From positions 1 to 52,911 of the forward strand of contig JAICNG010000017.1 of assembly GCA_025931335.1 (NCBI GenBank): DNA of 52,911 nt. Direction: 5' to 3'. Positions 26,217 to 36,041 of the stretch are shown here, one piece after another (within the stretch, counting starts at the first letter, position 1; every line of letters starts with the position of its first letter). Below the pieces are notes generated by a model that saw nothing but the letters and a program-made list of their open reading frames with translations, searched no databases and had not been told where the DNA came from. The position numbers and the translations under genes are program-made. This DNA comes from Gemmatimonadaceae bacterium (GTDB taxonomy: Bacteria > Gemmatimonadota > Gemmatimonadetes > Gemmatimonadales > Gemmatimonadaceae).

Positions 26217-26536
26217 GAGGTCGCGGGGGGAATCGAAAGAAGGACCGGCCTCGGCCGATCGGCGACGCCCTCTCGAGCTTTCTCGAGCAAAGCGGCATCG
26301 CGCGGCGCGTGAACCAGGCGTCGGTGATTCCGGAGTGGGCGCAGCTCGTGGGCGCGCAGATCGCCCTGGTCACCGAGCCACTCTCGATCGCCCGCGACGG
26401 GACGCTGTTCGTCGCGGTGAAGACGAGCGCATGGATGAACGAGCTGTCGCTGCTCGAGCCGCAGCTGCTGGCCTCGATCAACGCGAAGCCCGAGCGCGCG
26501 AAGATCATTCGCATCCGTTGGCAAATGATGCGCTAA
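26213..26536 (+). CDS. DUF721 (DciA-like) protein
   Basis: 107 aa. The segments PIGDALSSFLEQSGIARRV, VIPEWAQLVGAQIALVTEPLSI and LFVAVKTSAWMNELSLLEPQLL match DUF721. The family includes DciA, which helps load the replicative helicase in bacteria without DnaC; that role here is inference. The position between recF and gyrB is typical. The start overlaps the recF stop (ATGA). Confidence 0.88.
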   Translation: MRGRGGNRKKDRPRPIGDALSSFLEQSGIARRVNQASVIPEWAQLVGAQIALVTEPLSIARDGTLFVAVKTSAWMNELSLLEPQLLASINAKPERAKIIRIRWQMMR

Positions 26537-26540
26537 CTCC

Positions 26541-28575
<2,035 letters not shown>

Positions 28576-28580
28576 TCTTG

Positions 28581-28646
28581 AATGGGGAATGAGAGGTGAG
28601 GAGTGAGGAAGTCGATTTCCTCACTCCTTCACCCTCATTCCTCATT
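28581..28646 (+). repeat. Family B palindromic tandem-repeat element, copy 1
   Basis: The left arm (28581-28610, built on GAATGAG/GAGGTGAG/GAGTGAG units) and right arm (28617-28646) are inverted copies over about 30 nt with few mismatches and a 6-nt loop. It lies exactly between the convergent gyrB and nucleoside phosphorylase stops and could serve as a two-way terminator. Confidence 0.8.
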
Positions 28647-28648
28647 GC

Positions 28649-29980
28649 TTAACTTTCGTATGCCTCCACGCCCGCCATCGTCACGCGATGCGAGACGAGC
28701 GGAAGCGGCGGCTCGGCCTCATCGGCGATCGCGATCGCTTCGCGCAGCGCCGCTCGCCCGGTCTCGATGCCGGACGCGTCCCGGGCAAATACCGTCGCCA
28801 GCGGTTCTCCCTGCTCCACCCAATCGCCGGGCTTCGCGGTGATCACGAACCCGACGGCCGGATCGACCGGGTCGTCGACGCGCTGACGGCCGCCGCCGAG
28901 CGCCACGATTCCTCGGCCGACGGCGCGAGGCTCGACGCGTGCCACGAAGCCTCGCCGAGGGGCGTCGTAGAGCTCACAGGCGCTCGCTTGAGGCAGCACT
29001 GACGGATCGTCCACCACGCCGCCGTTGCCTCCCTGCGCATCGATGATCTCCCGCATCTTGTCCGCGGCGCGTCCCGTCGAGATCGCGACCTCCATGTCGC
29101 GCCATGCCGCCTCGCGGGAATGCGCTACTCCCGCGACCTGGAGCATCTCCGCGCCGAGCGCGTAAGTGACGCGCATGAGGTCGGGTGGGCCCTCACCGCG
29201 CAGCGCGTGAATGGCTTCCTCGACCTCGAGCGCGTTCCCGCACGCGCGCCCGAGCGGACGGTCCATCGCCGTTACCAACGCGATCACCGGACAGCCGTGA
29301 TCGGCTCCCAGCTCGATCATGGTGCGGGCGAGCTCGATGCCGCGATCGAGGTCGGGCATGAACGAGCCCGAGCCGCGCTTGACGTCGAGCACGAGGCCGG
29401 TGAGATCCTCCGCCAGCTTCTTGCTCATGATGCTCGACGCGATGAGCGGGATCGATTCGACCGTGGCGGTGGCGCTGCGCAACGCGTACAGCTTCCTGTC
29501 CGCGGGCGCGATCTCGTCCGTTTGGCCGATGAGCACGCATCCGAGTCGCTCGATCTGCTGCACCGACCGCCGAATGGTCAGATCGGTGCGCATTCCGGGG
29601 ATGGACTCGAGCTTGTCGAGGGTCCCCCCGGTGTGGCCGAGCCCGCGGCCGCTCATCATCGGGACCGTGACGCCGAGGGACGCAATGAGCGGGGCGAGCA
29701 CGAGCGACACCTTGTCCCCCACGCCTCCGGTGGAGTGCTTGTCGACGCGTGGCGACCGCACATGCGACAGGTCGAGTCGAAGCCCGCTTGCCATCATCGC
29801 TTCGGTGAGCGCGACGGTCTCGCCCCGATCGAGACCGCGGAGGAACGCCGCCATCAGGAGTGCGGCCATTTGATAGTCGGGCACATGATCGGCGGCGTAG
29901 GCGAGCACGAGCGCGCGCCATTCGCCCGGCTCGATTCGCCCACCGTCGCGTTTACGCTCGATCAGGCGTTGCGCGAGCAT
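28649..29980 (-). CDS. Pyrimidine-nucleoside (thymidine) phosphorylase
   Basis: 443 aa. It splits thymidine/uridine with phosphate for nucleoside salvage. Landmarks are RLIERKRDGG at the N-terminus, VDKHSTGGVGDKVSLVLAPL, the SGRGLGHTGGTLDKLESIPG signature, the KKLAEDLTGLVLDVKRGSG block and C-terminal LGGGRQRVDDPVDPAVGF. The start at 29980 has AGGG 7 nt upstream; an ATG at 30004 lacks one. The choice between deoA and pdp specificity cannot be made from sequence. Confidence 0.93.
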   Translation of the reverse strand: MLAQRLIERKRDGGRIEPGEWRALVLAYAADHVPDYQMAALLMAAFLRGLDRGETVALTEAMMASGLRLDLSHVRSPRVDKHSTGGVGDKVSLVLAPLIASLGVTVPMMSGRGLGHTGGTLDKLESIPGMRTDLTIRRSVQQIERLGCVLIGQTDEIAPADRKLYALRSATATVESIPLIASSIMSKKLAEDLTGLVLDVKRGSGSFMPDLDRGIELARTMIELGADHGCPVIALVTAMDRPLGRACGNALEVEEAIHALRGEGPPDLMRVTYALGAEMLQVAGVAHSREAAWRDMEVAISTGRAADKMREIIDAQGGNGGVVDDPSVLPQASACELYDAPRRGFVARVEPRAVGRGIVALGGGRQRVDDPVDPAVGFVITAKPGDWVEQGEPLATVFARDASGIETGRAALREAIAIADEAEPPLPLVSHRVTMAGVEAYES

Positions 29981-30105
29981 TCGGGACCCTTGGGGGTATG
30001 ACATGCAACATGGTTCGCTCGTCGCATTGAGTGCTCCACCGCCAGTCCTCGTCGAATCGCCGCACCATCGTGGCGCACCGATGCGGCCTCCGCTAGTCTC
30101 CCGAT

Positions 30106-30864
30106 ATGCGTCGAATCAATCTTGCTGCAGCGATCTGTCTCTCCTGGGCGCCGCTCGCGGCGCAGGGGAACGATCACGTCGCGCGAGGCGACGAGGCCTA
30201 TTCCGCACTCCGCCCTGTCGAGGCAGTCGCGCATTACGAGGCGGCTATTGCCGAGGACTCCACCGACTATGAGGCGCTGTGGAAGGCATCGCGGTCCCTC
30301 GCCGATCTCGCGGAGTACGACCCGGACAAGGAGAGGCGCGCCGACATGTACCGGCGCGCCGAGCAGCTCGCGCGCCTCGCGGTCGCGGTGAACCCCAGCG
30401 ATGCCGAGGCGCATTTCCACCTCGCGCGAGCGGTGGGCCGTGTCGCGCTCTCGCACGGACCCAAGGACCGGGTGAAGTACGGGAAGGTGGTGCGAGAAGA
30501 GGCGCTCGAGGCGCTACGGCTGGATCCCGACCATCCGGGAGCGCTCCACGTGCTGGGGATGTGGCACGCGGAAGTGCGGCGGCTTCCGGGCATCGCCCGT
30601 TTCTTCGCGAAGAGCTTTCTGGGCGGGCAGATCCTCGGCTCGGCCAAGTGGGACGAGGCCGTCCGGCTATTGTCCCGAGCGGTCGAAGTCGACCCGGAGC
30701 GGTTGGCCCACCATCTCGACCTGGCCCGGATCTACCGCGACATCGACCAGGCGGAGCAAGCGCGCGTGCACTACCAGCACGTGATCGACGGCGCGGCCAC
30801 CGACTACAACGACGAGCACTACAAAGCCGAGGCCGCTGCGGAGCTAGGGAAGCTGAAGAAATGA
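30106..30864 (+). CDS. Exported TPR-repeat protein
   Basis: 252 aa. A signal peptide (INLAAAICLSWAPLAAQG) is followed by helical repeats in the TPR pattern (DEAYSALRPVEAVAHYEAAI, EAHFHLARAVGRVALSHG, WDEAVRLLSRAVEVDPERLA). The arrangement resembles the regulator-of-microtubule-dynamics-like TPR proteins found in bacteria, of unknown role. It diverges from the nucleoside phosphorylase and ends before a family B element. Confidence 0.8.
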   Translation: MRRINLAAAICLSWAPLAAQGNDHVARGDEAYSALRPVEAVAHYEAAIAEDSTDYEALWKASRSLADLAEYDPDKERRADMYRRAEQLARLAVAVNPSDAEAHFHLARAVGRVALSHGPKDRVKYGKVVREEALEALRLDPDHPGALHVLGMWHAEVRRLPGIARFFAKSFLGGQILGSAKWDEAVRLLSRAVEVDPERLAHHLDLARIYRDIDQAEQARVHYQHVIDGAATDYNDEHYKAEAAAELGKLKK

Positions 30865-30873
30865 GTGGTGACC

Positions 30874-30943
30874 AATGAGGAACGAGGACCGAGGAATGAG
30901 CGAATTGATCGAATTCCTCACTCCTCAGTCCTCAGTTCCTCGT
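30874..30943 (+). repeat. Family B palindromic tandem-repeat element, copy 2
   Basis: The left arm (30874-30906) contains the 7-bp units gaggaac, gaggacc, gaggaat. The right arm (30912-30943) is its inverted copy, with a centre GAATTGATCGAATTC. It lies between the convergent TPR and YtxH genes, the same setting as copy 1. Confidence 0.8.
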
Positions 30944-30948
30944 CCGCG

Positions 30949-31338
30949 TCAATCGAGCAAATCCTCCACCTTCCAGCGACCCCTCGTCGCCGCGCGGCGT
31001 GAGCGGCGGCGCAGGCGGCGGAGCTCGTCGCGGAGGTCGTCCCAGCCCGCGTCAGCGCGGGTGCCCAGACGGCGAGCGCGGACCGCGATCTGCTCGCGGG
31101 TCTCCTCACCACTCTGCGGCGCCAGCAGCAGGGCCACTCCGGCGCCCACGAGCGCGCCGGCGAGGATGCCGAGGCCCAGGATGCCGGGTCCGCGCCAATC
31201 CCGCTCTTCGTCGTAGCTGCGGCCGAGAGACTCGGGCGGCGTCGTCACGTGGTACGCGTCGTCGTCCTCGCCGGAGTGCTCCGGGCGCGGCCGGCGTTCG
31301 CCGACGCTGGTGCGAAGAAAATCAGCGGATCGTGCCAT
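30949..31338 (-). CDS. YtxH domain protein
   Basis: 129 aa. A single membrane segment rich in glycine (GILGLGILAGALVGAGVALLLAP) is followed by QSGEETREQIAVRARRLG and a basic tail, the pattern of YtxH/GvpP-like proteins associated with stress responses. The ATG at 31338 has AAGGAG 8 nt upstream and is preferred to a GTG at 31347. The 220-bp divergent gap to the response regulator (31339-31558) shows no feature I can support. Confidence 0.8.
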   Translation of the reverse strand: MARSADFLRTSVGERRPRPEHSGEDDDAYHVTTPPESLGRSYDEERDWRGPGILGLGILAGALVGAGVALLLAPQSGEETREQIAVRARRLGTRADAGWDDLRDELRRLRRRSRRAATRGRWKVEDLLD

Positions 31339-31558
31339 TTTGCGCACTCCTTCCTCTGGTAAGAATCTTGCTGCTTCTCGCGCCGATGCTCGGCGCGGGT
31401 CAGCACTCCGACGCCCGGGCGACGCGGCAACCGGCTTTCCCCGTGCGCCGCGGTGTGTGGCTGGCTGAAAACCTGGTACCCCCTATCCACCTCGTCGTCG
31501 CTTCCCTCGCGGACGGCTCGAGTTCGGCGTTTCGGTCGATCTCGGTTTGAGGACTCGC

Positions 31559-31948
31559 ATGACCGACAACTCCAAGACGGTGCTGCTCGTTGAAGACAAC
31601 GAAGACAACCGCATCGTTTATTCCACCATCCTGCAGCACTTCGGATACCGGGTCATGGAAGCGCTGAACGGTGAGGAAGGGATCGCGAAGGCGCGCGCCG
31701 AGAAGCCCGACCTCATCCTCATGGACATCTCCATCCCGATCATCGACGGGTGGGAGGCGACGCAGGTGCTCAAGCGCGACCCGGACACGAGGCACATCCC
31801 GATCATCGCCCTCACCGCGCACGCGCTCGCCTCGGACCGGGAGAAGGCCATGGAAGTGGGGTGCGACAGCTACCTCGCCAAGCCGTGCGAGCCGAAGGCG
31901 GTCGTGAGCGAAGTCCAGAAGTTCCTCGGGAAGCGCGATGGCCGCTGA
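31559..31948 (+). CDS. Single-domain response regulator (DivK-like)
   Basis: 129 aa, only a receiver domain. The acidic pair (LLVEDNEDN), phosphoacceptor Asp56 (LILMDISIP), Thr of ALTAHA and Lys of YLAKPCE are all present. The sequence resembles DivK/CheY-type regulators. The start at 31559 has GAGG upstream. It overlaps the next gene (diguanylate cyclase) by 11 nt, an arrangement like the divK-pleD operon of Alphaproteobacteria. Confidence 0.92.
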   Translation: MTDNSKTVLLVEDNEDNRIVYSTILQHFGYRVMEALNGEEGIAKARAEKPDLILMDISIPIIDGWEATQVLKRDPDTRHIPIIALTAHALASDREKAMEVGCDSYLAKPCEPKAVVSEVQKFLGKRDGR

Positions 31949-32948
31949 CGAAGCAAAACCGACGCGAATTCTCATCGTCGACGATCACGAGGACAATGTC
32001 GAGGTCATCCGCGCCCGCCTGGAGGCGAGCGGATACCTGATCGAGAGCGCCGCAGACGGGGAGGAGGCGCTGGAGCGCGTTCACCAATCGCCTCCCGATC
32101 TGATCCTCCTCGACGTCATGATGCCGCGCATCGACGGGATGGAGGTCGCACGCCAGATCAAGGCCGACGAGTCGCTGCCCTTCATTCCGATCATCATGCA
32201 AACCGCCCTCGACACGGTGCAGCACAAGGTCGAGGGACTGGGCGCGGGCGCCGACGATTACGTCACCAAGCCGATCAACTTCGCCGAGCTGGAAGCACGC
32301 GTGAAGTCGATGTTGCGCATCAAGCTCCTCCAGGACGAGCTGACGCGCGCGAACGAGACGCTGGCGAAGGTGAACGAGGAGCTCCGCCGCGTGGCCGTCA
32401 CCGACGGGCTCACCGGCCTGCACAACCGACGGAACGTCGAGAGTCTCCTGCACGAGATGTTCGAGCATTCGGTGCGTCTGCACGAGCCGCTCGCGTGCGT
32501 GATGTTCGACCTCGACCATTTCAAATCGGTCAACGACACGTACGGGCATCAGGCGGGCGACGCGGTGCTCCAGCAGCTGGCGGAGATTCTCAAGGCGTCG
32601 GCGCGCGAGATCGACAAGGTGGGACGCTATGGGGGAGAGGAGTTCATCGTCCTCCTCCCGGGGACGGTGCTGGACGCCGCGGTGACGTTCGCCGAACGGA
32701 CTCGTCAGCAGGTGGAGTCACACACCTTCACCTTCGAGGGCGGCTCGATTCGGCGAACGATGAGCTGTGGCGTCGCGGCCATTCCGCATCCGCGCATCGG
32801 ACATCGCGAGGCGCTGGTGAAGGCGGCGGACGATGCGCTCTACGTCGCGAAGGAGCTCGGGCGCAACCGCGTGGTGCGCTTCGACAGCCCCGAGTTCAAC
32901 CAGCACAGCGACGCCGTCGATGACCAGTACGCCAACCAGCTCCCCTGA
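31938..32948 (+). CDS. Response regulator diguanylate cyclase (REC-GGDEF)
   Basis: 336 aa. An N-terminal receiver domain (phosphoacceptor Asp59 in LILLDVMMP) is joined by a coiled coil (LQDELTRANETLAKVNEELRR) to a GGDEF domain with active YGGEEF (232-236). The feedback I-site RxxD is present as REID (223-226), spaced as in PleD. It makes cyclic di-GMP from GTP when phosphorylated and is likely product-inhibited. It has one receiver domain where PleD has two. It overlaps both neighbours. Confidence 0.95.
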   Translation: MAADEAKPTRILIVDDHEDNVEVIRARLEASGYLIESAADGEEALERVHQSPPDLILLDVMMPRIDGMEVARQIKADESLPFIPIIMQTALDTVQHKVEGLGAGADDYVTKPINFAELEARVKSMLRIKLLQDELTRANETLAKVNEELRRVAVTDGLTGLHNRRNVESLLHEMFEHSVRLHEPLACVMFDLDHFKSVNDTYGHQAGDAVLQQLAEILKASAREIDKVGRYGGEEFIVLLPGTVLDAAVTFAERTRQQVESHTFTFEGGSIRRTMSCGVAAIPHPRIGHREALVKAADDALYVAKELGRNRVVRFDSPEFNQHSDAVDDQYANQLP

Positions 32949-33732
32949 CCTCACGCTCGAGTCGTCCACCGAGCGCATCCGTCGCCTCGAGCAACGGATC
33001 AAGGAGCTGGAGCACGAGCGGGATCACCTGGTCGCCGTCGTGCAGATCCTGCAGGAGATCTCGGCCTCGCTGCATTTCACCGACGTCCTTCAGGCGATCG
33101 CCCGGAAGCTCGGCGAGACGTTCGGCCTCGACCGTTGCTCGATCTATCTCACCGGCGACTCCCAGGACGTCCGCCTCGTGGCGAGCTACGAGGACCCGAC
33201 GATCCGCAACCTGATCGTCGACCTCAACCGCTATCCCGAGCTCAAGCGTGCCTTCGATTCGGGAGAGACGGTCTTCATTCCCGACGCCACGAACGACCCG
33301 ATGATGCGCGCCGCCCGCACCGCGCTCGAGCACCGCAACGTGCGGTCGATCATCGTGGTCCCGATTCAGTGGAGGAAGGCCGTGATCGGGGCGATCTTCC
33401 TGCGCACCGAGCGCGACGCCGCGCCGTTCTCGGACCGCGACGTTCGGTTTTGCCAGGTCGTCGCGTCGTTGACGGCCAAGGCCCTGCGGAACGCGCATCG
33501 GTTCGAGACGCTCCTTCGCTCGGAGCAGGAAAGCGCGGCCGAGGGCGAGCGGCGGCGCTCGGAGCTCCAACGCATTGCGCTCGTGGCGTTCCTGCGCCGG
33601 CTTCTCGACCGCTATACCAACAGCGAGGACCACATGTGGGCCGAGACGCTCCTGCCGAAGGTGGCGGACGAGGAGCTGGAGCGGCTGGTCTCGGTGGCGA
33701 TGGCCGTGATCAACGAGGAGTCGAAGGGGTAA
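32920..33732 (+). CDS. GAF domain signalling protein
   Basis: 270 aa. An N-terminal coiled coil (RIRRLEQRIKELEHERDHL) leads to a GAF domain (LHFTDVLQAIARKLGETFGLDRCSIYL, then IIVVPIQWRKAVIGAIFLR) and ends in a helical tail with no kinase or cyclase output. It starts 29 nt inside the diguanylate cyclase gene and probably reports to it. The ligand is unknown. A hairpin follows at 33763-33782. Confidence 0.88.
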   Translation: MTSTPTSSPDLTLESSTERIRRLEQRIKELEHERDHLVAVVQILQEISASLHFTDVLQAIARKLGETFGLDRCSIYLTGDSQDVRLVASYEDPTIRNLIVDLNRYPELKRAFDSGETVFIPDATNDPMMRAARTALEHRNVRSIIVVPIQWRKAVIGAIFLRTERDAAPFSDRDVRFCQVVASLTAKALRNAHRFETLLRSEQESAAEGERRRSELQRIALVAFLRRLLDRYTNSEDHMWAETLLPKVADEELERLVSVAMAVINEESKG

Positions 33733-33762
33733 GGCGAGGCGGCGACTCGCGCCGGTCCCGGC

Positions 33763-33782
33763 GGCGCGCCGTTAGGTGCGCC
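33763..33782 (+). terminator. Terminator hairpin with a GTTA loop
   Basis: GGCGCGCC (33763-33770), loop GTTA, GGTGCGCC (33775-33782) form an 8-bp stem with one G-T wobble, followed by GCCCATTTT. It ends the signalling operon. The stem-loop contains one of the CGTTAGGY motifs described in the findings. Confidence 0.65.
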
Positions 33783-33910
33783 GCCCATTTTGTGCCTCAC
33801 GACGTCATACGTTTGCGGGCGGCAGCGCCTTGCCCCGCGGACGCAGCGGCGTCATGATGGTCCTCCTACGGGCGACGGCGTCCGTCCTCCTCCATGGCAG
33901 GAGCGACTCC

Positions 33911-35683
33911 ATGCTCTCCCTCTCCCCCTCCCCCTCGCGCGCGATGTCCCTCGTCGCGCTCGCGATCGGTGCCACCGTGGCCGGGTGCGCCGATGACCAC
34001 GTTGGAATCACCGGGCCGCCTTCCACTCCCCGGGTCGAGTCCTCACGCACGTCCGAAGTACGGCTCGCCGTCAAGGCCCAGGATCGCCACCGCGATGCGC
34101 TCCTGAGCGTCCCGGGCGTCGTGGGGACGGCCGTCGGCCTCATGCCTAACGGGCGGCCGGGCGTTCGCGTCTTCGTGACGTCGTCCGCCACCCGGGGGGT
34201 GCCGCGCGCGATCGATGGCATCCCCGTCCGCACGGAAGTGACCGGGCTGATCATGGCCCTCAGCGATCCGACAACGAAGCAGCGGCCCGCACCGCTCGGG
34301 TTTTCCGTCGGACACCCGGCGATTACCGCCGGGACCATCGGCGCCCGCGTCGTCGATGCGGTGGGAGTCGTCCACATCCTCAGTAACAACCACGTGCTCG
34401 CCAACAGCAACGGCGCGACCATCGGGGACGCGACGCTGCAGCCGGGCACCTTCGACGGTGGCACGGCCGCCGATCAGATCGGCACCCTCGCCGCCTTCCG
34501 ACCGATCGTCTTCACCAGTACGGCGACGAACACGATGGACGCCGCCATCGCGCAGGTGAATGGAAACGACATCGGGTTCGGCACGCCCACCGACGACGGC
34601 TACGGCGCGCCGGGCACGACGATCTTCGGCGATGCCAACGGTGATGGTCTCTTCGACGACAAGAACGCCCTGCTCGGGCTTCCGGTGCAGAAGTACGGTC
34701 GCACGACGAAGCTGACGAAAGGCGCGATCACCGGCATCAACGCAACTCTGACGATCTGCTACGAGGTCGTGTTCATCTTTTGCACGAAATCGGCGCGCTT
34801 CGTCGACCAGCTCATCATCGAGCCGGCCGGGTTCAGCGGCGGGGGCGATTCCGGCTCACTCATCGTCACGGACGACGCCACCAGGAGTCCGGTGGCCCTG
34901 CTCTTCGCCGGCAGCTCCACGCAGACGATCGCAAACCGGCTGGACCTGGTGCTCGACTACTTCGATGTGGCGATCGATGGCGGCAACGCGCCCCCTCCTA
35001 CGCCACTCACCGACATCGCGATCACGAGCGTCAGTGCACCCGCCTCCGTCACCCAGGGGGCCACCGAGAACGTCGTCGTGGCGGTGCGGAACGTCGGCAA
35101 TCAGGATGTCGCAGCGAGCTTCGACGTGACGCTGGACGACGCGACCGACGGCGTGCGGATCGGAACGCAGAGCGTTGCCGGGCTTGCCGCCGGCGCGAGC
35201 ACGAACCTCACCTTCCCGTGGAGCACGGCCACGGCATCGCTCGGAGCGCACACGCTGACGGCGACCCACGGGTTCGCTGATGAGAACGCCACCAACGATC
35301 AGCGGTCGGCGAGCGCGACGGTCGCCGCGCCCAGCGTCGGCATGCACGTGGGCAATCTCGATGCGTTCCCAATGCGAGGGGCCACGAGCTGGTCGGCAAC
35401 GGTGGAGATCACCGTCCACGACGCGAATCACGCACCGCTCAATGGCGTGACGGTCGTCGGCCGCTGGAGCCGGTCGGGGTTGAACGCGAACACGTGCACG
35501 ACGGGCAGCGGGGGCGGCAACGGAACCTGCATCGTGCTCTTCCCGTCGATCTCCCTCGGCGCGGCGCAGATTCGGTACACTGTGACCAGCGTAACGAGGA
35601 CCGGGTTCACCTATCAGTCCGCCGCCAATCACGATCCCGACGGCAGCAGCAACGGCACGTACATCATTGTCCGGCGGCCCTAA
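33911..35683 (+). CDS. Secreted lipoprotein trypsin-like serine protease with CARDB domain
   Basis: 590 aa. The N-terminus carries a lipobox (TVAGC, Cys26). A presumed pro-domain (about 55-112, with VPGVVGTAVGL and IDGIPVRTEVTG) precedes a trypsin-like domain with His161 (SNNHVLANS), Asp210 (TNTMDAAIAQ) and Ser314 (GGGDSGSLIV). A calcium-loop-like stretch DANGDGLFDD (241-250) lies between. A CARDB-like domain (about 368-475) and a C-terminal Ig-like domain follow. The ATG at 33911 has AGGAG 7 nt upstream; two earlier in-frame starts do not. The next gene repeats the pro-domain. Confidence 0.88.
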   Translation: MLSLSPSPSRAMSLVALAIGATVAGCADDHVGITGPPSTPRVESSRTSEVRLAVKAQDRHRDALLSVPGVVGTAVGLMPNGRPGVRVFVTSSATRGVPRAIDGIPVRTEVTGLIMALSDPTTKQRPAPLGFSVGHPAITAGTIGARVVDAVGVVHILSNNHVLANSNGATIGDATLQPGTFDGGTAADQIGTLAAFRPIVFTSTATNTMDAAIAQVNGNDIGFGTPTDDGYGAPGTTIFGDANGDGLFDDKNALLGLPVQKYGRTTKLTKGAITGINATLTICYEVVFIFCTKSARFVDQLIIEPAGFSGGGDSGSLIVTDDATRSPVALLFAGSSTQTIANRLDLVLDYFDVAIDGGNAPPPTPLTDIAITSVSAPASVTQGATENVVVAVRNVGNQDVAASFDVTLDDATDGVRIGTQSVAGLAAGASTNLTFPWSTATASLGAHTLTATHGFADENATNDQRSASATVAAPSVGMHVGNLDAFPMRGATSWSATVEITVHDANHAPLNGVTVVGRWSRSGLNANTCTTGSGGGNGTCIVLFPSISLGAAQIRYTVTSVTRTGFTYQSAANHDPDGSSNGTYIIVRRP

Positions 35684-35692
35684 GGCGCCATC

Positions 35693-36028
35693 GTGAGGCG
35701 TCACGCGCTGGCGGTCGGTGTCGTCGCGTTATGCACGCTGACGCGGTGCACCGGCCGCCCCGCGCACGAAGAGGAGGCGAGGGTGCCGTCGAGGACCATT
35801 GAAGAGGTGCTGGCGACGCACACCGATTCGCTCATGTCGCTCCCGGGCGTGGTCGGGACGGCCATCGGCCTGTGCGATGGCACCGCGTGCATTCGAGTTC
35901 TCGTCGCGGATTCGATGGCAGCGAGCCGGAGGAAGATCCCGAATCGGCTCGAGGGCTACGTCGTGCACGTGGAGGTCAGCGGCGTCCTGCGGCCGCTGCC
36001 TCCTGAGGGGCCGGGCCGAACTCCCTGA
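35693..36028 (+). CDS. Small exported protein resembling the free pro-domain of the upstream protease
   Basis: 111 aa from a GTG 9 nt after the protease stop, with AAGG upstream. A hydrophobic N-terminus with a cysteine (LCTLTRC) suggests export or lipidation. Residues 40-98 (HTDSLMSLPGVVGTAIGL ... VVHVEVSGV) align with the pro-domain of the protease (HRDALLSVPGVVGTAVGL ... PVRTEVTGL) at roughly 40% identity by eye, and nothing else follows. This fits a stand-alone inhibitor or folding chaperone of the protease; function is inference. Confidence 0.7.
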   Translation: MRRHALAVGVVALCTLTRCTGRPAHEEEARVPSRTIEEVLATHTDSLMSLPGVVGTAIGLCDGTACIRVLVADSMAASRRKIPNRLEGYVVHVEVSGVLRPLPPEGPGRTP

Positions 36029-36041
36029 GACGCGCGCGCGG

